A DNA stretch of 64,000 nucleotides. Source: Flavobacterium faecale. Lineage in GTDB: Bacteria > Bacteroidota > Bacteroidia > Flavobacteriales > Flavobacteriaceae. The position numbers and the translations under genes were made by a program. Below are positions 46,218-55,217 of this stretch, piece after piece. Every line of letters begins with the position of its first letter. Positions within the stretch are counted from its first letter, which is position 1. The notes below the pieces were generated by a model that saw only the letters and a program-made list of their open reading frames with translations, was not told where the DNA came from and made no database searches. The stretch lies in NCBI RefSeq assembly GCF_003076455.1, contig NZ_CP020918.1:4004001-4068000 (forward strand). The letters run 5' to 3'.

Positions 46218-47513
46218 TTACTTGACAATTCCGGCCTTGTATGTAGCAATAGCACGGTCACGTGCAAAGGCATGCTCCACCATTGGCCCTACGTAGCCAA
46301 GATCAAATTCTGGAATCCATTTGCGAATATATACCCCTTTTTCATCAAACTTTTTCATTTGAATTTCAGGATTAAAAACCCTAAAGTACGGTGCTGCATC
46401 ACAACCAGTCCCTGCTGCCCATTGCCAGTTACCTACATTGGCAGACAAATCATAATCCAACAATTTTTGAGCAAAATAAGCTTCGCCCCACTGCCATGAA
46501 ATCATCAAATGTTTACACAAAAAACTCGCTACGACCATACGTACACGGTTGTGCATATAACCCGTTTCATTAAGCTCGCGCATACCTGCGTCCACCATGG
46601 GGTAACCTGTAGTACCTGAGCACCACCTTTTAAAATCTTCTTCATTATTACGCCATTCGATTCCGTCATAGGCGCTTTTAAAATTATTCGTAACCACTTT
46701 GGGAAAATGAAACAAAATTTGCATAAAAAACTCTCTCCATATCAATTCTGACAAGAAAACAGCATTTGTTTTTTCTGCCCACACTGCCAGTTTACGAACG
46801 CTTACGGTTCCGAATCTTAAATGGGGAGACAAATACGAAGTTCCGTCAACAGCTGGAAAATCTCTCAGGTCTTGGTAATTTTTAATTTTGGTAAGATTGT
46901 GTGTTTTTACCTTTATACTGCTTTCCTCGAACCCGATAGTTGACAAGGTAGGAAACTCAAAATTAGAATTGAAGAAATTTGAAAAGTGTTTCTCTGTATC
47001 ATAAATAGCCAATGGGCCATCGGTTTTGAACTTGGCCAACCATTTATTTTTGAAAGGCGTATAAACCGTGTACGGCAAACCATCGGCTTTGGTGATATCG
47101 CTTTCTTCAAAAATTACTTGATCTTTGAAACTAAAGCTTTCTATTCCGTTGTTTTTTAATTCGCTACTAATTGACAAATCTCGGGCAATGGCAAAGGGCT
47201 CATAATCTTTGTTCCAATATACGCCCTGAATATCATACTCAAGCATCAATTCTTGCCAAACCGCCACTGTATTTCCATGTTTGACGAGTAACGAGGTACC
47301 GCTGGTTTTCAAGGCTTCGTTTATTTTCTGTAGCGATTCGTGAATAAAAGTCACACGAGCATCATTTTTGGGCAAATTTTCTAAAATTGCCTTATCAAAA
47401 ATAAAGATTGGAATCACAGGAACATCAGAGGTTAGTGCATTAAAAAGCCCAACATTATCTTCGAGTCGTAAATCCCTTCGAAACCAGAAAAAAGAAACTT
47501 TAGCTTTACTCAT
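46218..47513 (-). CDS. phrB: Deoxyribodipyrimidine photolyase / cryptochrome
   Basis: The 431-residue enzyme has an N-terminal antenna domain (SFFWFRRDLRLEDNVGLF) and the FAD-binding core: GYPMVDAGMRELNETGYMHNRVRMVVASFLCKHL and DLSANVGNWQWAAGTGCDAAPYFRVFNP. These are class I CPD photolyase signatures, so light-driven repair of UV pyrimidine dimers is the expected role. Its ATG overlaps the stop of the SRPBCC gene in TAATG, giving translational coupling. A CarH-type photoreceptor and carotenoid genes are encoded upstream. Confidence 0.9.
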   Translation of the reverse strand: MSKAKVSFFWFRRDLRLEDNVGLFNALTSDVPVIPIFIFDKAILENLPKNDARVTFIHESLQKINEALKTSGTSLLVKHGNTVAVWQELMLEYDIQGVYWNKDYEPFAIARDLSISSELKNNGIESFSFKDQVIFEESDITKADGLPYTVYTPFKNKWLAKFKTDGPLAIYDTEKHFSNFFNSNFEFPTLSTIGFEESSIKVKTHNLTKIKNYQDLRDFPAVDGTSYLSPHLRFGTVSVRKLAVWAEKTNAVFLSELIWREFFMQILFHFPKVVTNNFKSAYDGIEWRNNEEDFKRWCSGTTGYPMVDAGMRELNETGYMHNRVRMVVASFLCKHLMISWQWGEAYFAQKLLDYDLSANVGNWQWAAGTGCDAAPYFRVFNPEIQMKKFDEKGVYIRKWIPEFDLGYVGPMVEHAFARDRAIATYKAGIVK

Positions 47514-47974
47514 TATTTTGAATTAAATAGTTTATTAACTGCCATTTCGCGGTAGGCAAAAATTTCGTTTAACTTTGCTTTTACGACTAACGTATTCATT
47601 ATTCGACCCAAAAAACCTAGTGGAAGTCCGTAGTGGACGACATCTGTCATTTTTACACCTGTGGCTGTAGCTTCAAAAAAGTGTTTGTGGTGCCAAATTA
47701 CGTAAGGACCAAAACGCTGTTCATCAATAAAGTAGCTCTTATCTTTTACAGCAGTAATCTCGGTCACCCAAGATAATTTTAATCCCAATAATGGTGATAC
47801 TAGGTACTGAATAATTTGACCTGGGTACATACTTTTTCCATCATAATCGGTGATTTGAAAGCCCATGTCTTGAGGCGTGATTTTTTGTAAATTTTTTGGA
47901 CTCGAAAAAAAAGCCCAACATTCGTCTAATGTTGCATCAACATATTGAACAGATTCTTTTTTATATAATTTCAT
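47513..47974 (-). CDS. SRPBCC-family (START-like) protein
   Basis: I choose the ATG at 47974 (MKLYKKESVQYVDATLDECWAFFSSPKNL), since the longer frame adds 35 non-homologous residues. The 153-residue protein has the hydrophobic-ligand-binding SRPBCC fold (ITPQDMGFQITDY, FVEATATGVKMTDVVHYGLPLG-like region) often annotated as a cell-division-inhibitor SulA-like or polyketide cyclase relative. It overlaps photolyase by one base and belongs to the light-response cluster; its exact function is unknown. Confidence 0.82.
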   Translation of the reverse strand: MKLYKKESVQYVDATLDECWAFFSSPKNLQKITPQDMGFQITDYDGKSMYPGQIIQYLVSPLLGLKLSWVTEITAVKDKSYFIDEQRFGPYVIWHHKHFFEATATGVKMTDVVHYGLPLGFLGRIMNTLVVKAKLNEIFAYREMAVNKLFNSK

Positions 47975-48142
47975 GATCGTAGGATTAAAATTGAACTTAT
48001 GGATAGGATGTGAAGTCTCGGATTCTAATAATCTAGAATCACAAAACATATTTGAACACTCTTTACTTGGGTGTTCCAAATTATATGATAGAACAAAATA
48101 GGATGGTAATGCTATTTTGTGTGAAGGATGGTAGTGGAGCTC

Positions 48143-48196
48143 TTTTTTATCCGCCGCGGCGGATAAAAAAAGCGGGAACGTACAGCCTGACCCGCT
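48143..48196 (-). terminator. Terminator plus GC-core palindrome after the carotenoid operon
   Basis: On the minus strand, AGCGGG...CCCGCT (48171-48196) followed by seven T's ends the crtY transcript. Directly after it lies a perfect 28-bp palindrome with core CCGCCGCGGCGG flanked by T6/A6 (48143-48170), a second terminator usable on either strand. It separates the crt genes from SRPBCC-photolyase. Confidence 0.85.
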
Positions 48197-48213
48197 CTAA
48201 CCACAAAGAACTT

Positions 48214-48915
48214 TTAGCGGGGCACACCCAAATTATTTGGCTTGCGCTCGATCTTATCCATGATTACTAATGACATTAATAACATGGAAAAAGCGTATGC
48301 TACGTCCTCTACCGGAATGGTTCCTAATCGAATGCCTAAATTTTCGAGGTCATTGTAATACACCACAGGTTCATCGATAAAACTACCTGTTAGGATTCCG
48401 TTGACCAAAGCAAAAGGCACTAAAATAAGTAAGAACGTGATGAAAAATGTTTGTAAAACATGTGGCGCTTTTATAACGGTATAGGTCAACAAAATAATCA
48501 ATAGACTGTAATTGACGGTTGTGTACCACTTACCAAAATTAAGCACTAAAATAGGTAAAACTATTGCTATAATTACCGCATAGATTCGAAAAACAGCCTT
48601 TGGGCTTAACGCTACTTTGGGTAAAAAATAATGAAACGCAAAGTGAATAAACAAACTCGCGTAGGGTATGCAAAAGAAAAATAACCACTCCTCTATGGGT
48701 AGGCCAAAAATCTCTAAACCTGTATGATACCTAGGATTGAAATGCCAGACACCTACTTTGGTGAAAAATATATCCCAACCGATAAAAAAAATGGCTGTGA
48801 TGGCCAAAGATGGAATAAATGCTTTCCACCGATTGCTGAAACGCATTCGTTTTTCAAAACTGTATAAAAACGGAATTATAAACGATGCGATATTTAGAAT
48901 AAGGTAAAGAGACAT
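48214..48915 (-). CDS. crtY: Lycopene beta-cyclase, CrtYcd type
   Basis: The 233-residue membrane protein has ~7 helices and two internally related halves, each with the acidic motif of the heterodimeric/fused cyclases: GLPIEEWLFFFCIP in the first half and GTIPVEDVAYAFSMLL in the second. This is the fused CrtYc-CrtYd form common in Bacteroidota, converting lycopene to beta-carotene. It is the last gene of the carotenoid operon, 45 bp after crtZ. Confidence 0.88.
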   Translation of the reverse strand: MSLYLILNIASFIIPFLYSFEKRMRFSNRWKAFIPSLAITAIFFIGWDIFFTKVGVWHFNPRYHTGLEIFGLPIEEWLFFFCIPYASLFIHFAFHYFLPKVALSPKAVFRIYAVIIAIVLPILVLNFGKWYTTVNYSLLIILLTYTVIKAPHVLQTFFITFLLILVPFALVNGILTGSFIDEPVVYYNDLENLGIRLGTIPVEDVAYAFSMLLMSLVIMDKIERKPNNLGVPR

Positions 48916-48960
48916 TTTCTTGGTATAAATTACGGTTTTTGAACTTAAAAATTGCGTTGC

Positions 48961-49401
48961 TTAGATCTTCCAATATTTAAAGGGAACAAATAGCATCCCG
49001 AAGCACTCCCCTTCTTCTTTGCCCAAATGTTTGTGGTGTACTTTGTGTCCTTTTCTTAGACCGATTAAATATTTATTTTTGCTGTTTTTGAACCATTTGA
49101 AACGTTGATGAATTAAAACATCATGAATCATAAAGTAGCAAAAACCGTAGATTGTGATTCCTAAACCTATGAAAAACAAATGATTAAAACCTGCTTGAGC
49201 ACCAAGATAAAATAACACAATACTCGGAATGGCAAAAATCACAAAAAAGATATCGTTGCGCTCAAAGATTCCGGCATATTTTGGTTGGTGGTGATCGGCA
49301 TGAAAATACCACATAAATCCATGCATAACGTATTTGTGTGTCAACCAAGTCACACACTCCATGACTAAAAAAACAGCTAATGTGATTAAAAATGAAATCA
49401 T
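48961..49401 (-). CDS. crtZ: Beta-carotene hydroxylase
   Basis: The 146-residue membrane di-iron enzyme has the histidine clusters HKYVMH, HADHH, HDVLIH and HKVHHKH of the CrtZ family. It hydroxylates beta-carotene to zeaxanthin, the typical yellow pigment of flavobacteria. It lies between crtB and crtY and in the same direction. Confidence 0.92.
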   Translation of the reverse strand: MISFLITLAVFLVMECVTWLTHKYVMHGFMWYFHADHHQPKYAGIFERNDIFFVIFAIPSIVLFYLGAQAGFNHLFFIGLGITIYGFCYFMIHDVLIHQRFKWFKNSKNKYLIGLRKGHKVHHKHLGKEEGECFGMLFVPFKYWKI

Positions 49402-49435
49402 CTTATTTTATATTTTTATTTAATTCTAATCCTTG

Positions 49436-50275
49436 TTAAACCAACTTCAACTTATAAGATACAAACGATTTGGCTAGCAACCCCATTTTGGAGTAATTTG
49501 AAACCCTGATTCTTGTATTTCCGATTTGGTGCGAAGGTGTTTTTTCTAATTTATGAAGCAGTTTTTTGTAATACACATAGGCAGTGTACACACCAAACTT
49601 TGCCTCGATTGGTAACTTTTTGATTCCTTGGTGGGCAATTCTAAAATCTTCTTCGATCTCGGCAATAATTGCTTGCTTGCTTTTTTCGTCAAACGATTTT
49701 AAATCTACACCTGGAAAATAATTACGATTCAAAATCAAATTATCATCTTTTAAATCTCGCAAGAAATTTACTTTTTGAAAAGCAGATCCCAAACGCATGG
49801 CTTCACCCTTTAAAGCCTCATACTTGGCATTGTTTCCTTTTACAAAAACCTTCAAACACATCAAACCAACCACATCGGCAGAGCCATAAATGTATTCGTT
49901 GTAATCTTCGACCGTATCATAATTACCTTTGACTAAATCTAACTTCATACTTTTTAGAAAAGCCTGAATCAAATCATCAGAGATATTGTTCTCTTTTACG
50001 GTTTGCTGGAAAGAGTTTAGAATTGGATTCAAACTTATACCTGCTTTGAATGCTTTGTAATATTCTTTTTCGAAATCATTAATGAGGTCTTCTTTGTCAA
50101 ATCCATGAAAAGAATCTACGATTTCGTCTGCAAAACGGACAAATCCATAAATACTATAAATATCATTCCGGATGCTCGGCGATAGCATGTACACCGCCAA
50201 TGAAAAAGAAGTACTATAATTTTTGGTAACCAACTTGCTACACTTGAACGATACGGTATCAAATAAATTCTTCAT
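49436..50275 (-). CDS. crtB: Phytoene synthase
   Basis: The 279-residue prenyl-condensing enzyme has two aspartate-rich motifs: RFADEIVDSFHG (~43-53) and a second one, RLGSAFQKVNFLRDLKDD (~165-182). It joins two geranylgeranyl diphosphates to phytoene. It starts 14 bp after crtI and is co-transcribed with it. Confidence 0.93.
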   Translation of the reverse strand: MKNLFDTVSFKCSKLVTKNYSTSFSLAVYMLSPSIRNDIYSIYGFVRFADEIVDSFHGFDKEDLINDFEKEYYKAFKAGISLNPILNSFQQTVKENNISDDLIQAFLKSMKLDLVKGNYDTVEDYNEYIYGSADVVGLMCLKVFVKGNNAKYEALKGEAMRLGSAFQKVNFLRDLKDDNLILNRNYFPGVDLKSFDEKSKQAIIAEIEEDFRIAHQGIKKLPIEAKFGVYTAYVYYKKLLHKLEKTPSHQIGNTRIRVSNYSKMGLLAKSFVSYKLKLV

Positions 50276-50289
50276 ATCTACGCTACTTA

Positions 50290-51747
50290 CTATTGATTAA
50301 TAATTAATTCTGAAACCAATTTTCCAGAAATTAATGCCGGTGGTACTCCTGGGCCCGGAACTGTTAATTGCCCTGTAAAAAACAAATTATCTACTTTACT
50401 ACTTTTTAACTTCGGGCGTAAAAATGCCGTTTGTAATAAGGTATTTGCCATTCCGTAAGCATTTCCTTTAAAGGAATTATACTCTGATACAAAATCATTT
50501 TTGCAAAACGATTTTTTGTAAACAATGGCGTCTTTTACCTTCTGCTGTGTAATCTTCTCAAATCTAGTGATAATTTTATCAAAATAAAACTCTCTTAACT
50601 CATTGGTATCGCTTATACCTGGCGCAAGTGGAATCAAGAAAAACCCAGCTTCCATTCCGTCTGGCGCAGCCGTTGGGTCTGTAATCGATGGAAAATTAGC
50701 ATAAAACAAAGGATCTGCTGGCCATTTTGGCTTATCATAAATATCTTTTGCGTGTGCATCAAAGTCAACGTCAAAAAACAAATCATGGTGTGCAACGTTC
50801 TTTATTTTTTTGTTAAATCCAACATAAAACAACAAAGACGATGGAGCAAACACTCTTGTTTCCCAATATTTTTCAGAGTAGGCTCTGTATGGTGCATCCA
50901 AAAGCGTTTCGGTGTGGTGGTAATCGGCGCCACTTAATACCACATCTGACAGTATTTTTTCTCCATTGACTACGATTCCTTTTGCAACCCCAGCTTCAAC
51001 GATTATCTTGTCAATATTCGAATTGGTTTTAAAAACCACGCCTAGTTCTGTTGCTAAACTTGACATGGCTTTGACCACATCATACATCCCTGTTTTTGGA
51101 TGCCATGTACCTAGACCAAAATCGGCATAATTCATGAAACTATAAAACGAAGGCGTATCTGAAGGTTTTGCACCTAAAAACAATACCGGAAACTCTAAAA
51201 TCTGAACCAATTTTTGATTCTTGAATTTTTTACGAACATCTTTTTTGATGGTACTAAAAAATTGACCCAGCTTTTTTGTTGTTTCTATAGTTACCAACTC
51301 CAAAGGTGAAACTCCCGGACGATATACCAAATCTTTGATTGCAATATCATAATTGCTTTTTGCTTTGCCTATAAAATCACGTAATTCTGCGCCACTGCCT
51401 TTTTCTATGGATTCGAAAGTAGTTACGATGTCTTCCAAATTATCTGCTATGGCTATAAAATCTTGTTCTCCGTAATATACGTTATATGCAGGAGAAAGTT
51501 TTATTAACTCATAATAATCGGTTGTTTTCTTCCCGAAATCAGCAAAGAAACGTTCAAATACATCTGGCATCCAGTACCAACTTGGCCCCATATCAAATGT
51601 AAAACCCGCAGCTTTAAACTGTCTAGCTCTACCACCTATGCTATCATTTTTTTCAAAAACAGTCACTTTGTGACCCGCTTTTGCCAAATAACTAGCAGCA
51701 GACAATGCCGAAAATCCCGAACCTATAATGGATATACTTTTTTTCAT
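50290..51747 (-). CDS. crtI: Phytoene desaturase
   Basis: The 485-residue FAD enzyme has the dinucleotide motif SIIGSGFSALSAASYLAKAGHKVTVFEKND at the N-terminus, FDMGPSWYWMPDVFERFF, and the C-terminal signature FFTGQLTVPGPGVPPALISGK. It converts phytoene to lycopene in four steps. It lies 35 bp after the CarH-type regulator gene, so regulator and pathway share an operon. Confidence 0.95.
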   Translation of the reverse strand: MKKSISIIGSGFSALSAASYLAKAGHKVTVFEKNDSIGGRARQFKAAGFTFDMGPSWYWMPDVFERFFADFGKKTTDYYELIKLSPAYNVYYGEQDFIAIADNLEDIVTTFESIEKGSGAELRDFIGKAKSNYDIAIKDLVYRPGVSPLELVTIETTKKLGQFFSTIKKDVRKKFKNQKLVQILEFPVLFLGAKPSDTPSFYSFMNYADFGLGTWHPKTGMYDVVKAMSSLATELGVVFKTNSNIDKIIVEAGVAKGIVVNGEKILSDVVLSGADYHHTETLLDAPYRAYSEKYWETRVFAPSSLLFYVGFNKKIKNVAHHDLFFDVDFDAHAKDIYDKPKWPADPLFYANFPSITDPTAAPDGMEAGFFLIPLAPGISDTNELREFYFDKIITRFEKITQQKVKDAIVYKKSFCKNDFVSEYNSFKGNAYGMANTLLQTAFLRPKLKSSKVDNLFFTGQLTVPGPGVPPALISGKLVSELIINQ

Positions 51748-51782
51748 GTGTTTAACTATTACTTAATGCTTACAAAAAAGCA

Positions 51783-52682
51783 CTATAACTTTTGAATTAA
51801 TTCTAATGCCGAATCAAATACGGTAATCTTTGAACTTAATTTTTCTCGATTAAGATTTTGTGTCATTCGACCTAAAAGCCAAAGTTGAGAATCATCTTCT
51901 AACAATTGTGTGTTCATTTCGTTCACATAGTCCTCCAATTCGTCAACAACAGGCTGTACGGTAAAGTAACTAATAAAAACAATATTTTTATAATGTGTTT
52001 TAAGATCTTTTAAACTTTCAATCGGCATACTCTCTCCCAAATAAATTACTTGATACCCCAAGTGAGCAATATCGTAATTAAGATACAACAAACCTAAATC
52101 ATGTATCTCATTTAAAGGTAAAGCCAATACAAATGTTTGGTCAAATTTTGTGCGATCTTGCAGCTGTGCGTTGTGAATATTTAGAATGATTTTTTGTCTA
52201 ATCAAATGACATACAAAATGTTCGTGTGCAGGTGTGATGGTATCCGTTTGCCATAAGTGCCCGATCTCTTCCATAAACGGAATAAAAACTTCGGTAAATA
52301 TTTGACGAAAGGTTTTTTCTTGCGTCAACCAATCATAGGTTTTGGCAAATAATTGATGATCAAAATTCATCATTGCAATCTTGAAAATATTAATTGCATG
52401 ATTTTTCGCATTTTTCTCAGATACAATAGTGCGCACCATTGCCGGAATTTCATCCTCTGCGTAAGTGGCTATTTTTGAAATCTTATATCCGTATTGATGC
52501 AAAAAATTGATATTTAAAAGTTTCTGCAAACTCTTTAAATCATAAATTCGAATATTAGTATCTGTTCGAAGCGGTTGAAAGACATCGTATCTCTTTTCCC
52601 AAATTCGAATAGTATGTGCTTTGACACCTGAAAGATTTTCAAGATCCTTAATACTGAAGGTTGTGTTTACTTTGTTTAACAT
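51783..52682 (-). CDS. carH-like: CarH/LitR-type B12-dependent photoreceptor repressor
   Basis: The 299-residue protein has an N-terminal MerR winged helix (FSIKDLENLSGVKAHTIRIWEKRY), a helical bundle and a B12-binding domain. The bundle has the W-x9-EH signature (W144, E154, H155) that caps the adenosyl group in CarH. The binding domain has E-x-H-D-x-G (EIHDLG) with H194 as the probable lower ligand. In Thermus and Myxococcus, CarH tetramers repress carotenoid genes in the dark and are disrupted by light. Position as first gene of the crt operon suggests autoregulation. Confidence 0.9.
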   Translation of the reverse strand: MLNKVNTTFSIKDLENLSGVKAHTIRIWEKRYDVFQPLRTDTNIRIYDLKSLQKLLNINFLHQYGYKISKIATYAEDEIPAMVRTIVSEKNAKNHAINIFKIAMMNFDHQLFAKTYDWLTQEKTFRQIFTEVFIPFMEEIGHLWQTDTITPAHEHFVCHLIRQKIILNIHNAQLQDRTKFDQTFVLALPLNEIHDLGLLYLNYDIAHLGYQVIYLGESMPIESLKDLKTHYKNIVFISYFTVQPVVDELEDYVNEMNTQLLEDDSQLWLLGRMTQNLNREKLSSKITVFDSALELIQKL

Positions 52683-52683
52683 A

Positions 52684-52780
52684 ACTGGTTTAAATATTAA
52701 ACAAATATAAGCTTTTATTCTATATTAAAAACTATTAGACTATAATTTTGTTTAAAGTTTACATATAATAGGTAAACAAA
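52684..52780 (-). promoter_or_regulatory. Promoter and candidate operators of the carH-crt operon
   Basis: On the minus strand a -7 box TATATTTG (52702-52709) lies ~20 bp before the regulator's ATG. The palindrome GTTTAAATATTAAAC (52688-52702) abuts it, overlapping the expected start site. Upstream, GTTTAC-N9-GTAAAC (52757-52777) repeats the half-site. These are candidate CarH operators by position and symmetry only. Confidence 0.55.
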
Positions 52781-52862
52781 ACCAAACAATTGGGATTTCT
52801 ATACTGTTTCCGATGGTTTGAATTGAGAGCACAGCTAGTTTAACACCTTTTCAAAATACAAC

Positions 52863-53834
52863 CTATGCCTGCGTTTCTATCTCAACAGGGACAAAATCAT
52901 TCAGTTTATCCAAGTCCAAAATAGTTTTGGAATCATCAAAACTACGTTGGTACATAGGAACAAATTTGGCTCCGTAAACAATTTCACCAAAAACATAAGA
53001 AGTTCTCGCTGCCACAGTGCTACTAAACATATCATCGAAAGTTTTGATATAGACTAGTATTTCACCACTGATAGAGGCAAAATCTTCTTTTGTGAATTTG
53101 TATAGCGGACTCTGCTCATTAATAGGATGCACTAGTGTCCAACTCAAAATTAAGAAATTTATTTTTTGCAACTCTAAATCTAAGGTATAAAAACGATTGA
53201 CCATTTGCCCGTTTTCTTCAATTCGCATACCAATAGTCATTTTGGCCTCAGCATCGGTGAAATTGGTATTTTTAAAAGGAACAAGTCGTACCATTAATCC
53301 TGTTCCACCTTCATAAGGTGTGATTAGAGCGTTGTGCGAAAACTTCAAGAATGCAGTTGGCTTACTAAAACGCCCAAAAAACAAACCAGTTGCAATTGCA
53401 AAACTCAACAAACCTATCAAAGCCTCGGCCGCAGAAATTGCGCTTGTCATAAACCCTACCGGACTTATATGCCCATAACCGACTGTAGTAAATGTTTGTG
53501 CACTGAAAAAGTAGGCCTTACCAAATTGCTCCCAAAAAGAATCGGACTTTGAAATCCCATCAAGATGCTCTACCCCGATAACAAAATAAATCATTGCAAA
53601 AAGCAAATTTATCGTGATGTAAAAGGTCAAAACTACCGTGATAAATTTCCAAACTGCCATATCAATCATGGTGTGAAACCATGAAATGCGCATCAAACGG
53701 TGCATACCTCTTTTCTCAATGTTGGCAACGCCATTTTTATTAATGAAACGTCCTCCGTAACTACTAGAATTGCTTCCGAAACCAGTATTTTTATCTGTCT
53801 TCGCTTTTAAATTGATATGATCGAATAATGCCAT
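52863..53834 (-). CDS. Inward-rectifier-type potassium channel (KirBac-like)
   Basis: I choose the ATG at 53834 (MALFDHINLKAK); ten further residues upstream look non-coding. The 323-residue channel has a slide helix, two membrane helices around the pore loop with filter TTVGYGH, and a C-terminal cytoplasmic immunoglobulin-like Kir domain (GTGLMVRLVPFKNTNFTDAEAKMTIGMRIEENG, LSWTLVHPINEQSPLY). It conducts potassium across the inner membrane. It is monocistronic, downstream in position but separate from the carH operon promoter. Confidence 0.9.
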   Translation of the reverse strand: MALFDHINLKAKTDKNTGFGSNSSSYGGRFINKNGVANIEKRGMHRLMRISWFHTMIDMAVWKFITVVLTFYITINLLFAMIYFVIGVEHLDGISKSDSFWEQFGKAYFFSAQTFTTVGYGHISPVGFMTSAISAAEALIGLLSFAIATGLFFGRFSKPTAFLKFSHNALITPYEGGTGLMVRLVPFKNTNFTDAEAKMTIGMRIEENGQMVNRFYTLDLELQKINFLILSWTLVHPINEQSPLYKFTKEDFASISGEILVYIKTFDDMFSSTVAARTSYVFGEIVYGAKFVPMYQRSFDDSKTILDLDKLNDFVPVEIETQA

Positions 53835-53864
53835 TGCCTTTTTATTTGAGGTAAAAATAGTCAA

Positions 53865-54481
53865 TTAAATCAAAGCCGAAGGAGATTATATGCAATCACC
53901 AATCGATCTTTTATTCGAACTACTCTTTTAGAAACCTGATTTGACCTTTGTATGCATTCTTTTATTCGAAAGAAAAAATATCAGTGAGGATCCTTTTCGA
54001 AAACAATACCTTTTAAATGACTATAATTCTCTTATTTCTCCTTTCCTTTTTATCTAAAGTAAAAAAGATGGGAGTACTCTTTAAAAATTAGTTTGAAATC
54101 CAGAAGCTTAGTGTATTAAGTACAACTTCAAACTATTCCTTCAAATAAGAACCGTAACTAGCCGATTAATATTCGAGCAAAGAAAAAAATACATCCTTAC
54201 GTTCACAAAATGAAGCTCTCATGCCAATTAGCCACTGATTTTCAGTATCTTTATAACATCAAAATCTTGGTACACCAGCAATTTCTAAATACCACCTTAG
54301 TCTGAATTGCGTAATCTGCCCTCTTAATTACAGCCCCCAAAGCCTTAGTTGCGACTAAAAATCAGTGTATCACAGATTGAATCTGCCTCAACACTTTCGA
54401 TAAAAAACCAACAGCATTTCTTTTTTAAAGTGTACAACCTACCTGTACTGCCATTTTTTTAACCATAAAAAATAAACTAGC
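53865..54481. other. 617-bp divergent intergenic region
   Basis: This stretch between the potassium channel (-) and the hydrolase-like gene (+) has no long frame, recognisable RNA or repeat that I can support. Both promoters should be here. Confidence 0.35.
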
Positions 54482-55135
54482 ATGGGAAAACATGACATTA
54501 AAATACCATTAGAATCCGTTACCTTAAAAGGCAAACTGATGATACCACCAAAAGCAACAGGCATTGTCGTGTTTTGCAATTGCAGTAGTAGTTGCACGAC
54601 CGATCCAAAAAATATCCAGTTAGCCGAATTGCTTCAAAAAGACAACCTTGGCACATTGATATTCAATTTACTTACCACTACCGAAGCAGCAAATTGCGAG
54701 AATAAGTTCAATATCGATTTACTCGTGGGCCGATTAATCAAAACTACCGATTGGTTACTTTTGAATCCCGCTAACAATGAATTGCCGATTGGCTATTTGG
54801 GTGCAAAAACAGGAGCGGCAGTGGCAATGCGAGCCGCAGCCTATTTTGGGACAGACATCAAAGCAGTAGTTTCAAGAAGCGGTCGCCCCGATATGGTAAT
54901 GGATACGCTTAATCAAATTACAGCGCCTACCCTTTTGCTGGTCAATGGTATCGATATTCCTATTATTAGTTTAAACAAAATAGCTTACGACAATTTAGTT
55001 AGCGAAAAAGAGATGAAAATCCTGCCGCGAACACCCGCCGTAATGAACGAAGCCAATAAACTAAAGGAAGCTGCAGAAGTAGCTATCAGTTGGTTTCAAA
55101 AATATTTTGGCAGTAAAAATACTTACTCTTTCTAA
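54482..55135 (+). CDS. Dienelactone-hydrolase-like protein lacking the catalytic residues
   Basis: The 217-residue alpha/beta-hydrolase fold is recognisable from VTLKGKLMIPPKATGIVVFCN, the nucleophile-elbow region PIGYLGAKTGAAVAMRAAA, VVSRSGRPDM and ITAPTLLLVNGID. In active relatives the elbow is G-x-S-x-G; here it reads GAKTGA, with lysine in place of the nucleophile. The HG of the oxyanion region is NC (FCNCSSS) and the final histidine motif reads LPRTPAVMNEA. It is probably a pseudoenzyme or has a different chemistry. Fold assignment is good, function unknown. Confidence 0.75.
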   Translation: MGKHDIKIPLESVTLKGKLMIPPKATGIVVFCNCSSSCTTDPKNIQLAELLQKDNLGTLIFNLLTTTEAANCENKFNIDLLVGRLIKTTDWLLLNPANNELPIGYLGAKTGAAVAMRAAAYFGTDIKAVVSRSGRPDMVMDTLNQITAPTLLLVNGIDIPIISLNKIAYDNLVSEKEMKILPRTPAVMNEANKLKEAAEVAISWFQKYFGSKNTYSF

Positions 55136-55163
55136 TATAGTTTACTTATTTTAATCCAATAAA

Positions 55164-55191
55164 AAAACCGTAAACAAATGTTCACGGTTCT
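55164..55191 (+). terminator. Intrinsic terminator
   Basis: The stem AACCGTaAAC-aaat-GTTcACGGTT after an A-run lies between convergent genes ending at 55135 (+) and 55218 (-). Confidence 0.7.
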
Positions 55192-55217
55192 CTTTCTAAC
55201 TTTAAATTCTTTTAACT

